The translations under genes and the position numbers were made by a program. Positions 34,955-44,444 of a stretch of DNA of 64,000 bases are shown piece by piece. Source of the stretch: Iningainema tapete BLCC-T55 (GTDB taxonomy: Bacteria; Cyanobacteriota; Cyanobacteriia; Cyanobacteriales; Nostocaceae); assembly GCF_014698965.1 (NCBI RefSeq), contig NZ_JACXAE010000082.1, positions 33,665 through 97,664 of the forward strand, given 5' to 3'. The first letter of the stretch is position 1. Every line of letters begins with the position of its first letter. Below the pieces are notes generated by a model. It searched no databases. It saw only the letters and a program-made list of their open reading frames with translations, and was not told where the DNA came from.

Positions 34955-36200
34955 GAGGTTTGTCGATACCTTGACGTTTTTCTAACACCCAGCGATTGCC
35001 TCGTGTCCGAAGAGTTTCAATTTTAACTATTTCAAAACCGTTTTCTTGCATTAGCTCCGATAGTAGCTTCTCAGTTTGGATGTGAACTCCATATAGAGCT
35101 GCATCTGCTACAACCAAATGTAAGTTGCTCTTATGTCGTAAAACCCGTTTTAATTCTCGAAATACTCGCTGCATTTGTGCAAAGTAAGGATACACAAGTA
35201 AGTAATAATCTTTCTTGCCTTTTTTTAATTCCTTTTGTTGCTGAAGCTCATTAACAAGCGGTTGTAGAGAATAGCGAAGATTTGTCGATAGTGATTCTGA
35301 AAATATATTTTGATTACGCTTGATGTCAGAAGGGGCAGTTGTGGTGTTAACAATTAGTTGGCGACGCACTCGTTCTGTAATTTCACGCCAAGAGCCAGCA
35401 TAGCGCCAAAAATAAAGTTGCATTCTTGTCATTTCAGCAAAGTCAAAATTGTTGAGATAAGGCGGTGAAGTAACGCAAAGTGAACAGCTTTCATCCTCAA
35501 GAGGAGACATTGTTTCAGAACTCATAAAATGTAATTTTGCTTTGGTTTTAAATTTATCACCAAGCAGTTCAATGTCGTCTCTAATCTCATCACAAACTTT
35601 TTGCAGAGCGATTTGATATGGAATAGATTTCTTTTGGCTGGTAGGAGCTTTGTAAATCCCATCTGTTTGAGAGCCAGATGTCAGTTCAAGTATGCGAGAA
35701 ATTATGAGACGATAAAGCGGACGATCGCTAGGAGCAATTTTATTTTCCAGTAAAAGAGACGATGCTAAAAGCCGCAACTCCTGCCCTGGGATAAGTTTTT
35801 CCAAAAAAAGTGCTGCATCTGTTGTCCAAATTTGTGTAATATCGCAAGTGTTTGGTTCAATAAATTGACAAATTCTCTTGATTTCATCTACCTGCTGTAT
35901 GCAAGTAGGTGGAAATAGTTTTGCCAGGGAAATATCGTAGAAAAAAGGGTGAGCTTCAAACCCCACAGAACAAATACCTTGAGAGTTTGCCTGCACAAGG
36001 GAAGTTGACAAACCAGAAAATGGATCGATTAACATCTCTGAAGCCTTTAAGTCAGCTTCTTGAATACACCTAGTAACGAACTCAGGCGAAAAACCAGCGA
36101 TGAAGTTGAACCATCTATGTATGGGATGGCGATCGCTTGTCAAATTAGTAGGAAGCTTTTCTTTCGGTGGTTCATCTTCAAAAAGCCTGAGTTGTCTCAT
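34920..36200 (-). CDS. Site-specific DNA methyltransferase (TSPPY type)
   Basis: A 426-residue amino-methyltransferase. Seen: the AdoMet-binding motif I region ASEMLIDPFSGLSTSLVQA near residue 60 and the catalytic motif IV CVTSPPYLNNFDFAEMTR near 255. The order I then IV, with SPPY, suggests an N4-cytosine or N6-adenine modifier; SPPY favours m4C. It protects host DNA against the co-directional downstream nuclease. The opening HPIHRWFNFIAGFSPEFV is copied in the remnant at 29100-29245. Apparently complete. Confidence 0.88.
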   Translation of the reverse strand: MRQLRLFEDEPPKEKLPTNLTSDRHPIHRWFNFIAGFSPEFVTRCIQEADLKASEMLIDPFSGLSTSLVQANSQGICSVGFEAHPFFYDISLAKLFPPTCIQQVDEIKRICQFIEPNTCDITQIWTTDAALFLEKLIPGQELRLLASSLLLENKIAPSDRPLYRLIISRILELTSGSQTDGIYKAPTSQKKSIPYQIALQKVCDEIRDDIELLGDKFKTKAKLHFMSSETMSPLEDESCSLCVTSPPYLNNFDFAEMTRMQLYFWRYAGSWREITERVRRQLIVNTTTAPSDIKRNQNIFSESLSTNLRYSLQPLVNELQQQKELKKGKKDYYLLVYPYFAQMQRVFRELKRVLRHKSNLHLVVADAALYGVHIQTEKLLSELMQENGFEIVKIETLRTRGNRWVLEKRQGIDKPLGEFHIHARRT

Positions 36201-36323
36201 CGATTCACGCTTATTGCTTTACGGTCATGCTCTATGATAGCTACTTCCACTATCAATTTGACCTCTGAAAACCGCTAGAGGTTGAGAAATAGTGGTTTAT
36301 CAGAGGCAAGAGCATATGCATGT

Positions 36324-36725
36324 CTAGGGTTTTTGGGTGGCTATCGCTAACTTCGCTCCTTCAACCCGTCGTACTCTATCCATAACTGCTACAACTTGAC
36401 CGTGATTTACCCCTTTATCAGCATTTAGTACAACCATCAATTGTTTTTGCGGCTCTACTTTCTCCCGTACCCCTTGTTCGAGTTGCTCGATACTAATAGC
36501 CTGCTTATTCAAAAATACCTTCCCTGCTTTGTCAATTGTCACCGTTACTTGTGCCGGACGTTCTGCTTTTCCCGTCGCTGCTTGAGGTAAATTGACTGGC
36601 AAACCTTCGGTACGAGTTAAGAATAGCGTTGACATGATAAAAAACGTCAAAATCGCAAAGATCACATCAATCATTGGTACGATGTTAATCTGTGCTGGTA
36701 TATCTGGTTCATCTTGTAGACGCAT
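36324..36725 (-). CDS. exbD: ExbD/TolR-type energy-transduction protein
   Basis: 133 residues from ATG 36725 (MRLQDEPDIPAQINIVPMIDVIFAILTFFIMSTLF); the listed start 36746 adds seven residues. Seen: a short cytoplasmic N-terminus, one TM helix with the proton-path Asp (PMIDVIF), then a periplasmic domain (VNLPQAATGKA..VTVTIDKAGKVFLN). With ExbB it uses the proton gradient to power TonB or a similar partner. It overlaps or abuts exbB, one operon. Confidence 0.9.
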   Translation of the reverse strand: MRLQDEPDIPAQINIVPMIDVIFAILTFFIMSTLFLTRTEGLPVNLPQAATGKAERPAQVTVTIDKAGKVFLNKQAISIEQLEQGVREKVEPQKQLMVVLNADKGVNHGQVVAVMDRVRRVEGAKLAIATQKP

Positions 36726-37362
36726 AAGTTCTCTCTCCTCTTTCATAGCGACGGCGATAGAGTAATTCTAGTTGTCCACCAAACTCTTGGATCAAAGCGA
36801 TTTGCCGTTGGTAAAGTCCTCGGAAGGTATTGGCAAATAATAGTGTAAAAATTGCTACTACTAACCCTGCTGCTGTAGACACCAACGCTTCACTAATACC
36901 GCCAGTTATGCCTGCGGTTCTCGCTCCCCCGACATCACCGATGTTGAGAGAAGCAAACGAAGTAATCAATCCTAATACTGTTCCTAAAAGACCTAACAGA
37001 GGAGCTAGAGAAATAATTGTCTCAAAAATATTTTGAAAACGCTTGAGTAAAGGGATTTCAGCTTGAGCCTCACTTTCCAATGCCAACCGAAACTCTTCTG
37101 GATTTGGTTGATCTAGCTCTAAAGCTGCTAAAAAAATTCGTGCAATGGGCAAATCAGCATTTTTATTTAATTTATCCAAAGCACCAACTACATTATCGAG
37201 ACGGTAAAGGTTTAGCACTTCCCGTACCACACGGTTTTGGCGATGATTAACGCGATACCAAAATACTATGCGTTCGATGATTAGTCCCACTGCCAAAACT
37301 GAAAACGCTAGCAGAGGCCACATGACTACGCCACCTGCCGTGAACAAATTGTTAATTCCCAT
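36709..37362 (-). CDS. exbB: ExbB/TolQ-type proton-channel protein
   Basis: A 217-residue MotA/TolQ/ExbB-family inner-membrane protein. Seen: N-terminal TM (GGVVMWPLLAFSVLAVGLIIERIVFWYR), a cytoplasmic loop, and the paired TM helices typical of the family (FETIISLAPLLGLLGTVLGLITSF and ISEALVSTAAGLVVAIFTLLFANTF). With ExbD it forms a proton-driven stator. First gene of the exbB-exbD pair; no tonB or receptor is adjacent. Confidence 0.92.
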   Translation of the reverse strand: MGINNLFTAGGVVMWPLLAFSVLAVGLIIERIVFWYRVNHRQNRVVREVLNLYRLDNVVGALDKLNKNADLPIARIFLAALELDQPNPEEFRLALESEAQAEIPLLKRFQNIFETIISLAPLLGLLGTVLGLITSFASLNIGDVGGARTAGITGGISEALVSTAAGLVVAIFTLLFANTFRGLYQRQIALIQEFGGQLELLYRRRYERGERTYASTR

Positions 37363-37763
37363 GTACCGTTTTCAACTCACTAACTTTGTTAGAGTACCAG
37401 CTAACTGGTTAAAGCTGATATTAGTTCTCAATATAAATTAAAGGAAATGATAAATTTTGTCAAATACATAGACTGTGTAAATAGCAATTTATCATCTCTA
37501 GTTCTGGAAGATTATTTCATGTAAGCTTCACATTCATGAGATTTCTAACTATTACGGGTTGTCAAATGTAAGTAATTGCAATCGTTTAATGATTGACTTT
37601 TGCTCTTGAATGTTTTATGATTTTATATTTATTGCAAAAATATAGCAACAAATACCCTAATAACATAACTCCTTTAATGTCGGCTCTACTATAGCCTTGA
37701 GCTAAGAAAGCTTTGTAATATATAAGCACTATTCTTCGCTCATATTGTGTCTGCCCCTAACTA
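37363..37763. other. Divergent intergenic region exbB / sensor kinase
   Basis: About 400 bp of AT-rich DNA containing both promoters. No hairpin, tRNA or conserved operator stood out. Confidence 0.4.
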
Positions 37764-38954
37764 ATGAAAGATTTTAGTAATCTACTGAAAGATAAAACTC
37801 AAACTATTATAGACAACTGGGTGATAGCGGTTCGTCAAGACAAAAATATTGTCCACACGAACCATTTACCCCGTTTAGCTATAGAAAATCACATTGATCA
37901 TGTTCTGATGGCGATGGCAACCGTACTGTCGCAATATCAAGAAAATGACGTTCAGCCCATCAAAGACGCAAGTTTAGAACATGGCTCTCTACGTGCTGAG
38001 CAAGGTTTTGAAGCAGCGGAAATTGCTAGAGAATATCAAGTGTTACGTAATGTAATATTTAATACTTTAGAACCAGAACTACTACAAGCATCAGCTAAAG
38101 AAGTGATTCGAGCTATAGGTTTAATTAATATTGTTTTAGATGAAGCGCTCGCCTACTGTTTTCAAAGTTACACTGAAAAGCGATTAAGTGAATTAGAGCA
38201 ACTGCAAAATCAGTTATTTCTGAACAATCAAGAATTGACTCGTTTAGTTCGGACTAATCAAGAAAATATTTCTTTTCTCGCCCATGAATTAAGAAGTCCT
38301 TTAACTTCAATTATTGGTTACTCAGATTTATTTTTACGACAACAACAGAAAACAGAAGTTAAGGAATCTGCGAAAAATGTAGAACACATTGAGCGAGTAC
38401 TAATCAGTGGCAGAAAATTACTCCGCTTGATTAACGATACATTAGAAATTTCCCGGTGTGATGCAGGGCAGATGAAAATAGAGCCAGAACTAACAAATGT
38501 GTGCGAATTAGTTTATGATGTGTACAAAATGTTAGAGCCTTTAATTGGAGAGAAAAATTTACAAATTTCCATCGATTGCTCTAGCTCTCTATCTCAGGTG
38601 ATAACTGATCCACTACGATTACAACAAATTGTGACAAATCTTGTTAGTAATGCCATACGCTACACACAATTAGGCAAAATAGAAATTAATTGTCATAAAT
38701 TAGACAATAAAAAGTGGGCGATCGCCGTTTCTGATACTGGGATTGGGATTGAAAAAGAAGCACAGAGTCAAATTTTCCAACCCTACTTTCGCGTTGCCAC
38801 TGAGCAAAAATCTTACCTTCATGACAGCACCGGTTTAGGGTTAGCAATAGTTTCACGTTTAGTAAAACTCTTACATGGCAAAATAGAAGTAGTTTCTCAA
38901 GTAGGAGTAGGTTCAACTTTCACAGTTACTTTACCATTGCAAGTAGAATCCTAA
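37764..38954 (+). CDS. Soluble sensor histidine kinase with RsbRD-like N-terminal domain
   Basis: A 396-residue kinase. Seen: a helical N-terminal sensor (about 1-135, LLKDKTQTIIDNWVIAVRQD...HGSLRAEQGFEAAEIAREYQVLRNVIF) of the RsbRD/globin-like co-sensor type; a coiled coil; HisKA with phosphoacceptor His in FLAHELRSPLTSIIGYS; and HATPase_c with N box QIVTNLVSNAIRYT, G1 VSDTGIGI, G2 TGLGLAIVSRLV. No TM helix, so cytoplasmic. No cognate regulator adjacent. The signal is unknown. Confidence 0.88.
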   Translation: MKDFSNLLKDKTQTIIDNWVIAVRQDKNIVHTNHLPRLAIENHIDHVLMAMATVLSQYQENDVQPIKDASLEHGSLRAEQGFEAAEIAREYQVLRNVIFNTLEPELLQASAKEVIRAIGLINIVLDEALAYCFQSYTEKRLSELEQLQNQLFLNNQELTRLVRTNQENISFLAHELRSPLTSIIGYSDLFLRQQQKTEVKESAKNVEHIERVLISGRKLLRLINDTLEISRCDAGQMKIEPELTNVCELVYDVYKMLEPLIGEKNLQISIDCSSSLSQVITDPLRLQQIVTNLVSNAIRYTQLGKIEINCHKLDNKKWAIAVSDTGIGIEKEAQSQIFQPYFRVATEQKSYLHDSTGLGLAIVSRLVKLLHGKIEVVSQVGVGSTFTVTLPLQVES

Positions 38955-38959
38955 CTACT

Positions 38960-38987
38960 GTCGAGACGCGAGCTATCGCGTCTTTAC
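38960..38987. repeat. Palindromic repeat, degenerate copy
   Basis: GTCGAGACGCGAGCTATCGCGTCTTTAC, a degenerate member of the GTAGAGACG hairpin family, between the convergent kinase and rnc genes. Confidence 0.65.
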
Positions 38988-38994
38988 AACTAAC

Positions 38995-39669
38995 TCATCC
39001 TAATTTTAATTTGAGCAGTGCATCAACAGCCGCCGCTTTCTCAGCATCTTTTTTATTAGTACCTCTACCTTGTCCGTACTCTTGTTCACCTACAAATACC
39101 TTAGCGATGAATTCTGGAGCGTGAGGTAAACCACCTGCTTGAACAGTGACATATTTAGGTGGAGTTAGGGTGACATTACGTTGTACCCATTCCTGAAACC
39201 GATTCTTAGAATCTACATTAGAGCGGAATTCAACAATGCTTTGAGGTACAGAATCAAATAGCAGTTTCACAATAGCCCAAACAGCTTGCATATCCGAATT
39301 GTTGTCCAAATAGTAAGCGCCAATAACTGCTTCAAAAGTACTGCTGAGGAGATTAGGATTTTGTAAACCACCTTCAAGTATCGCACCTTTACCTAATCGC
39401 ATCCTTAAATCTAAGCCTACCTGAATTGCAAACCTTGCCAGTTGCTTCTCATCTACTAATGCAGAACGCCTTCTTGTGAGTTCATCTTCTCCCTTATCTG
39501 GGTAACGCTCGTAGAGATATTTGCCACTCAAGAAGTTCAGCAAAGCATCACCAAGAAACTCTAGACGTTCGTTGTGTTCTCCTGCTTGGGGATTTTCATG
39601 GATGTAAGAACGATGAGTTAGCGCATGATCTAAGAGTTTTTCATCTTGGAATCTCAGAATTTCATGCAT
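38995..39669 (-). CDS. rnc: Ribonuclease III
   Basis: A 224-residue double-strand-specific endoribonuclease. Seen: the signature HNERLEFLGDALLNFLSGKYLY with catalytic acidic residues, the second acidic cluster (STFEAVIGAYYLDNNSDM), and a C-terminal dsRNA-binding domain (NRFQEWVQRNVTLTPPKYVTVQAGGLPHAPEFIAKVFVGEQEYGQGRGTNKKDAEKAAAVDALLKL). Cyanobacteria can carry more than one RNase III gene, so this may be one of two. Length normal. Confidence 0.93.
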   Translation of the reverse strand: MHEILRFQDEKLLDHALTHRSYIHENPQAGEHNERLEFLGDALLNFLSGKYLYERYPDKGEDELTRRRSALVDEKQLARFAIQVGLDLRMRLGKGAILEGGLQNPNLLSSTFEAVIGAYYLDNNSDMQAVWAIVKLLFDSVPQSIVEFRSNVDSKNRFQEWVQRNVTLTPPKYVTVQAGGLPHAPEFIAKVFVGEQEYGQGRGTNKKDAEKAAAVDALLKLKLG

Positions 39670-39876
39670 AACATTTCCTTTTAGCTTTAGTACAACAACA
39701 AGCCCATCACCTAAAAACTAATTCTACCCATAGAAGGAATGAGCTTTAAGCTTCCGACACTGTAAAGATGGAGTAGGTCGGATTGCTAATTGCTAATTGT
39801 TAATTATTAATTTTTATCATTGACCATTAGCTTTTGGCTTTTTATGGTATAATTATTTACTCAGGGAAAGCATAGT

Positions 39877-40419
39877 ATGAGTTTGTCTGTCACCGTGGTC
39901 GAAATTCTCTCAGCGCAAGAACTACGTCGCACCATTAATCGTCTTGCATCTCAAATCGTAGAGAAAACGCGAGATTTATCCGAGTTGGTGCTAATAGGTA
40001 TTTATAGTAGGGGCGTGCCGTTAGCCGAGTTATTGGCACGTCAGATTGAGGTTTTGGAAGGTGTACCTGTAGCGGTGGGGGCGTTGGATATTACATTTTA
40101 TCGAGATGATCTCGATCAAATTGGGTTACGGACTCCCGCAAAAACTGACATTCCCTTTGACCTGACGGGAAAAACAGTCGTACTTGTGGATGATGTAATA
40201 TTCAAAGGTAGAACAATTCGTGCTGCGTTGAATGCAGTTAACGAATACGGTAGACCAGAGTTGATTCGTCTAGCTGTGTTAATCGACCGGGGTCATCGTG
40301 AAGTACCAATTCACCCAGATTTTGTTGGTAAGCAAGTACCCACCTCTCAAAAAGAAATTGTCAAAGTTCACCTCCAAAACTGGGATGGACGTGATGCGGT
40401 GGAATTGATTGAGGATTAA
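39877..40419 (+). CDS. pyrR: Bifunctional pyrimidine regulatory protein / uracil phosphoribosyltransferase
   Basis: 180 residues of the PRTase fold. Seen: the PRPP-binding motif [21 protein letters not shown], an SRG loop ([14 protein letters not shown]) and the C-terminal [26 protein letters not shown] typical of PyrR. In bacilli PyrR binds pyr mRNA; in cyanobacteria an attenuation role is unproven, while UPRT activity is expected. No pyr operon genes adjacent. Confidence 0.93.
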   Translation: MSLSVTVVEILSAQELRRTINRLASQIVEKTRDLSELVLIGIYSRGVPLAELLARQIEVLEGVPVAVGALDITFYRDDLDQIGLRTPAKTDIPFDLTGKTVVLVDDVIFKGRTIRAALNAVNEYGRPELIRLAVLIDRGHREVPIHPDFVGKQVPTSQKEIVKVHLQNWDGRDAVELIED

Positions 40420-40445
40420 CTAATAGACATTTTGTGAAAAATAAT

Positions 40446-40473
40446 GTAGAGACGTTCCATGAAACGTCTCTAC
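40446..40473. repeat. Palindromic repeat GTAGAGACGTTCCATGAAACGTCTCTAC
   Basis: A member of the 784 family with a 10-bp stem. It lies between convergent pyrR and the SnoaL-like gene, probable terminator. Confidence 0.8.
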
Positions 40474-40505
40474 AAGGATTATGAATATTAACTCTTGAGT
40501 TTTAT

Positions 40506-40895
40506 TTAACGCATCACAGGACTAGCATGATGATGCACTATATACCACTTACCACCAAGAAGCTCAAACACGTTTGTCGCTAATGATTTTGCTTGATGTC
40601 TTGTACCACCTGCAACTTGAAGGATGTTTTCCACAAGTAAGATGTAGGCGATCGCATCACGTACTTCTATAGTAATGATTTCCGTGTTAATCTCAATGTA
40701 AGCAGTATTTTTGAATATCTTCACCCAAGAGTCACGAATTTCTTTCCAACCCCGCAGTACATCCCATCCAGGATGAACACAGACGCTACCTGTTCCACTA
40801 GACCATACTGCATCCATTGCCTCAATGTCTTTCTTTTCCAATGCTCGATAAAAAGCTTCATTAACGGCTAAAACTTCAAAATTTTTGTTGGTCAT
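40506..40895 (-). CDS. NTF2/SnoaL-fold protein (DUF4440-like)
   Basis: A 129-residue single-domain protein. Seen: the helix-strand start (VLAVNEAFYRALEKKDIEAMDAVWS), VCVHPGWDVLRGWKEIRDSWVKIF and the ending strand with His residues (GGKWYIVHHHASPVMR), all typical of SnoaL-like proteins. The pocket often binds small hydrophobic ligands. Function not known; conserved in cyanobacteria. Confidence 0.85.
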   Translation of the reverse strand: MTNKNFEVLAVNEAFYRALEKKDIEAMDAVWSSGTGSVCVHPGWDVLRGWKEIRDSWVKIFKNTAYIEINTEIITIEVRDAIAYILLVENILQVAGGTRHQAKSLATNVFELLGGKWYIVHHHASPVMR

Positions 40896-41010
40896 AACGA
40901 TGAGTTAGGTACGAGTTCAACTCCTCAAGCACACCAGGTATAGATATCCGTAAGATCGCCCAATACGCCCATTATTTAGTTGAGTTGGTAGACGCTCATT
41001 TCTCGGTCAA

Positions 41011-41091
41011 GCCGATTTGTTTACTGCCACTGCCACTGGCGTTGTTACAGTGACAACGCTTAACCCTGATGACTTTGAAAATTTATCTTAG
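41011..41091 (+). pseudogene. Possible PIN-domain (VapC-like) 3' fragment
   Basis: In one frame: ADLFTATATGVVTVTTLNPDDFENLS then stop. The ending (VTTLNPDDFENL) resembles the last strand and helix of PIN toxins. Only 26 codons are readable and upstream frames are broken. Weak assignment from a short match. Confidence 0.3.
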
Positions 41092-41133
41092 GTGGTGAAA
41101 GGAAACTGCCCAAGCTGGATTATGCGTTCTTCT

Positions 41134-42102
41134 TCAATCATCCATTACTTGCTTAGAGCCTTGACCAGATTTTGCTAGGTATATGCCTGCCAAAACCACG
41201 AAAAAAGCTACCCAGTTGAAAATACTTAACCTTTCACCAAAGATTACCCAGGCAAAGATTGCCGTCATTAGTGGCTCCAGCAACAAGAAAAGGGAAATAA
41301 ATCCTGCCGAAAAATTTTTGAGGCTATAAGTTACAATTCCCTGACCGATCACTTGGCAGAGAACACCTAAACCAATTACTGCCAGCCATCCCGAAAAAGA
41401 ACTGGGGAAAAGTTTATTTTCGCGGCTCAGGACAATTGGCAGTGTCAATAAACCGCCAACGATGCAATTCCACAGGAGTATGGTTGTTACGGAAAACTTG
41501 CTGAGGAGATGTTCTCTAATCAGAAGGTTACCACCATAGAACACAGCAGATAGTAAAGCAACAGCATCACCTAAGAAGTGATCTGGAGCCACTTGCAAAT
41601 CTTCAATTCCAACGGCGATCGCTCCCCTTAATGCTAGTGTTAAGCCAACGAGAAATCTACCATCAAAGTAATAACCCAAAAATAACCAATCTCCTAAGGT
41701 CGCGAAAATTGGGGTAAGATTATGTAGTAAATTTGAGTTGGCAACGCTGGTTTGAGTCAGTGACCAAGCCCAAGTAAGTAAGCACAGCGCAGAAACACTA
41801 CCTACTGCCACAAACAGGAATAAATCGCGAATTGTGTATGGCTTAGATTGCACTTTGTAGTCGTGGGATTTTTTGTGACGTGCCTTCTCGATCGCTTTGC
41901 ACAGTCCTAATGTTAAACTCCCTATCCAAAGGCGATTAAAGATTGTCGCATTTGGACCTAGTTCGTTTTCGCTCAATTTAATGAAAATTGCGGCTAAGGA
42001 TAAAAGTAATACTGCTATAGGTAATAATATTAACTCAATCAAATCTAGTTTTGGCTTTGTTTGTTGCTGCGACAATTCTAATTTATTGAGCATAATTAGC
42101 AT
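41134..42102 (-). CDS. EamA-family drug/metabolite transporter
   Basis: About 322 residues from Met9 (42102); the listed start 42126 gives 330. Seen: ten hydrophobic helices in two halves, each an EamA unit, with ILLPIAVLLLSLAAIFIKLSENELGPNATIFNRLWIG at the start of the first and LLSAVFYGGNLLIREHLLSKFSVTTILLWNCIVGGLLTLP at the second; ending LLEPLMTAIFAWVIFGERLSIFNWVAFFVVLAGIYLAK. An inner-membrane exporter of unknown substrate. Start uncertain. Confidence 0.88.
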   Translation of the reverse strand: MLIMLNKLELSQQQTKPKLDLIELILLPIAVLLLSLAAIFIKLSENELGPNATIFNRLWIGSLTLGLCKAIEKARHKKSHDYKVQSKPYTIRDLFLFVAVGSVSALCLLTWAWSLTQTSVANSNLLHNLTPIFATLGDWLFLGYYFDGRFLVGLTLALRGAIAVGIEDLQVAPDHFLGDAVALLSAVFYGGNLLIREHLLSKFSVTTILLWNCIVGGLLTLPIVLSRENKLFPSSFSGWLAVIGLGVLCQVIGQGIVTYSLKNFSAGFISLFLLLEPLMTAIFAWVIFGERLSIFNWVAFFVVLAGIYLAKSGQGSKQVMDD

Positions 42103-42126
42103 TAATAAGGCAACCAAAAAACACAA

Positions 42127-42458
42127 GGATGAGCAGGAAATTATTCAATTTTGTCTGGACAAGATAATTAGCGAACAAGGATATTTAATTATAATTGTAG
42201 GATTTAGTTATGGCAACCATCCAGATCATAATCTGTTTGTTCGAGCCGAATGGCTACAAAAGTTAGTAGAAGAAATGCTGGAAATTGCTCAGGCAAACAT
42301 TGTTTACGAGAATTCCCTACAAATCGGCTGGGAAAAAAAATTGGGCAGCAAAAAGTTTTGCCAAAATAGACCTAATTAGCTAGATGTAGTTGGCGATTTA
42401 TTGAGGGGTTTGACCCCTCAATAAATTAAAAACGGCAAACCGCCTACCGATGGGTTAA
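42127..42458. other. Intergenic region, doubtful ORF
   Basis: A plus-strand frame from about 42110 to 42379 (KHKDEQEIIQFCLDKIISEQGYLIIIVGFSYGNHPDHNLFVRAEWLQKLVEEMLEIAQANIVYENSLQIGWEKK) has protein-like composition, but its only ATG lies antisense to the transporter. It may be a remnant. An inverted repeat TTGAGGGG-TTTGA-CCCCTCAA (near 42401-42421), followed by ATAAA, looks like a terminator for phoD. Confidence 0.35.
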
Positions 42459-44045
42459 TTAGGCTTGCTGTACTCCCGGACGACCATTTTCTACTACAAA
42501 TGAAGCACGAGTACTAATCGTGCCAGATTGGGTTGTCACGTTTGACATAACTTGATAGTCTGATTGCCAGTTTGAAGGAGTCACGATGCAGCGAACATAG
42601 CCCCGTTGATTATTGAAGAATTTAATGTGGGGGTTGTCTGGTAGGTAAGCTTCAACACCAGGGCTAGAGTCTGCCCCATCTCCACCGGAGGTAATTGAGG
42701 TACAAACGAATTCACTTCCAACTATAGCAGATTCTGGGCGATCAAAGTCAGCTTTGAGATCCATTGCCCAGTTGTTATGCACATCGCCCGTTAAAACGAC
42801 TGGATTAGAAGGTTTGCGTTGTTCTAAGAAATGTAGTAGGCGATCGCGAGAAGCCAGATAACCATCCCACTTATCCATACTGAAAGTTGCGCCTTCCCCT
42901 GGTGTAAAGTCTCTCTGTGCAACAATCACCTGTTGGGCAAGTATATTCCATTGTGCCTGCGAACGATCTAAACCACGGTACAACCAATCTTCTTGACGCT
43001 TGCCAGTAATTGTTGCTGAGGAGTCGAAATTCTCTGGGCAACGTTCTTTTGTACCATCTCCACAAGGCTGATCTGTGCGATACTGGCGGGTATCTAGCAC
43101 ATGGAAGGTTGCCAATTTACCGAAGTTAAGCCGACGATAAAGTTGCATATCCGCTCCCCTAGGTCGCGAGAATGGTCGTAGCGGCATATGTTCATAGTAT
43201 GCTTGATAGGCAAGCGCACGTCGTTGTAAAAAGACAGCGCGATCTTGATCTGGTTCGTTATCAACTTCCGAAATGTCATTGGCGTAGTTGTTTTCCACTT
43301 CGTGATCGTCCCAGGTGACAATCCAAGGAAACGCCGCATGAGCCGCTTGTAAGTTTGGATCGGTTTTGTAGAGGGCGTGACGATTGCGATAATCTTCTAA
43401 AGTGAATATTTCTGAACCATTATGCTGTCTGACACGACCTGGGGTGATTCCTCCCTCATATATATAGTCGCCTACATGCACTACTAGGTCGAGTTCTTCC
43501 TCTGCCATGTATTTGTAAGCTGTGAAGTACCCCTGCTCGTAGTGTTGGCAAGAAGCAAGTGCAAAGGCAAGTCTACTGGCGTTACTTTCTGGGCGAGGAG
43601 CTGTTCTGGTGCGACCAATTGGACTTGCTTCTGTTCCTGAGATAAACTGATACCAGTACCAAGTATCTGGTTTAAGTCTATTTACCTCTACTCGCACTGA
43701 GTGAGCGAATTCTGGAATGGTAATCTCAGTGCCTTTTGCGACAATGTTCTTCATCTTGGGATCGGTTGCCACAAGCCATTCAATTGGCACGTTGACAGAT
43801 GGCATTCCTCCTCCATTTAAGGGATCGGGAGCTAGACGAGTCCAGATTACCACGCTGTTGGGATCGGGTTCTCCCGACGCTATACCGAGTGTAAAAGGAT
43901 AACTGGGAAATTTGACTTGGGCGATCGCACGTTGGTGGAATTGGTTGGCAATCAAAAAACCAGTTACTGCCCCAGCCCCAACGATTAAGTTGCGTCGCTT
44001 AATGGGACTGGAAAGAAGCTGCTCAAAATTCCTATAATTTACCAT
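42459..44045 (-). CDS. phoD: PhoD-type alkaline phosphatase (Tat-exported)
   Basis: 528 residues. Seen: twin-arginine signal (PIKRRNLIVGAGAVTGFLIA), the N-terminal PhoD domain (PFTLGIASGEPDPNSVVIWTRL...DTWYWYQF), and a metallophosphatase core with LDLVVHVGDYIYEGG, TWDDHEVENNYA and VVLTGDVHNNWAMDL. Family enzymes use Ca and Fe and hydrolyse phosphomono- and diesters in the periplasm. A Pho box was not recognised upstream. Neighbouring nucA and phoX fit phosphate scavenging. Confidence 0.93.
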   Translation of the reverse strand: MVNYRNFEQLLSSPIKRRNLIVGAGAVTGFLIANQFHQRAIAQVKFPSYPFTLGIASGEPDPNSVVIWTRLAPDPLNGGGMPSVNVPIEWLVATDPKMKNIVAKGTEITIPEFAHSVRVEVNRLKPDTWYWYQFISGTEASPIGRTRTAPRPESNASRLAFALASCQHYEQGYFTAYKYMAEEELDLVVHVGDYIYEGGITPGRVRQHNGSEIFTLEDYRNRHALYKTDPNLQAAHAAFPWIVTWDDHEVENNYANDISEVDNEPDQDRAVFLQRRALAYQAYYEHMPLRPFSRPRGADMQLYRRLNFGKLATFHVLDTRQYRTDQPCGDGTKERCPENFDSSATITGKRQEDWLYRGLDRSQAQWNILAQQVIVAQRDFTPGEGATFSMDKWDGYLASRDRLLHFLEQRKPSNPVVLTGDVHNNWAMDLKADFDRPESAIVGSEFVCTSITSGGDGADSSPGVEAYLPDNPHIKFFNNQRGYVRCIVTPSNWQSDYQVMSNVTTQSGTISTRASFVVENGRPGVQQA

Positions 44046-44165
44046 TGTTTTTCCCTGATAAATCTACGAATAAGTGACGAGGTTTCCCTACTTTATTACC
44101 TTTGTTAGCGGGGATAGTTATACTGTGATATGTGGTAATCTTCACTTAGTTATGAACATTACTTT

Positions 44166-44296
44166 TTTTATGAACCGCCTTCGCGCAGCGTCTCGCAGAG
44201 AAGACGCCTAGAACGCCTTCACGCAGCGTCTCCGACAGGAGAAGAAAAGAAAGAATTGTGTTTACTAATTATTTGGGTGTGCTATATATGAAAACT
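44166..44296. repeat. MITE-like repeat related to the one at 28972
   Basis: TTATGAACCGCCTTCGCGCAGCG...AAGACGCCTAGAACGCC...AAGAAAAGAAAGAATTGTGTTTACTAATTATTTGGGTGTGCTATATA shares TTATGAACCGCC, AAGAAAAGAAAG and TGCTATA with the 28972 element, but is interrupted by GCGCAGCGTCTC repeats. Its left terminal repeat is not found. The rest of the 398-bp gap between phoD and nuiA shows nothing else. Confidence 0.55.
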
Positions 44297-44444
44297 GCTT
44301 GATTTTCCAGCTAGAGCTAAGGAGTTAGCTGTTGCTTTGCCTAAATAAATTTACCAATTAAAGATTAATTTTTTGCAAAGGAATAGTTAATATCAGCTTA
44401 ATCTGCTGAAAATAGCAAACTTTATCGAGGGTTGAGGAGGAATT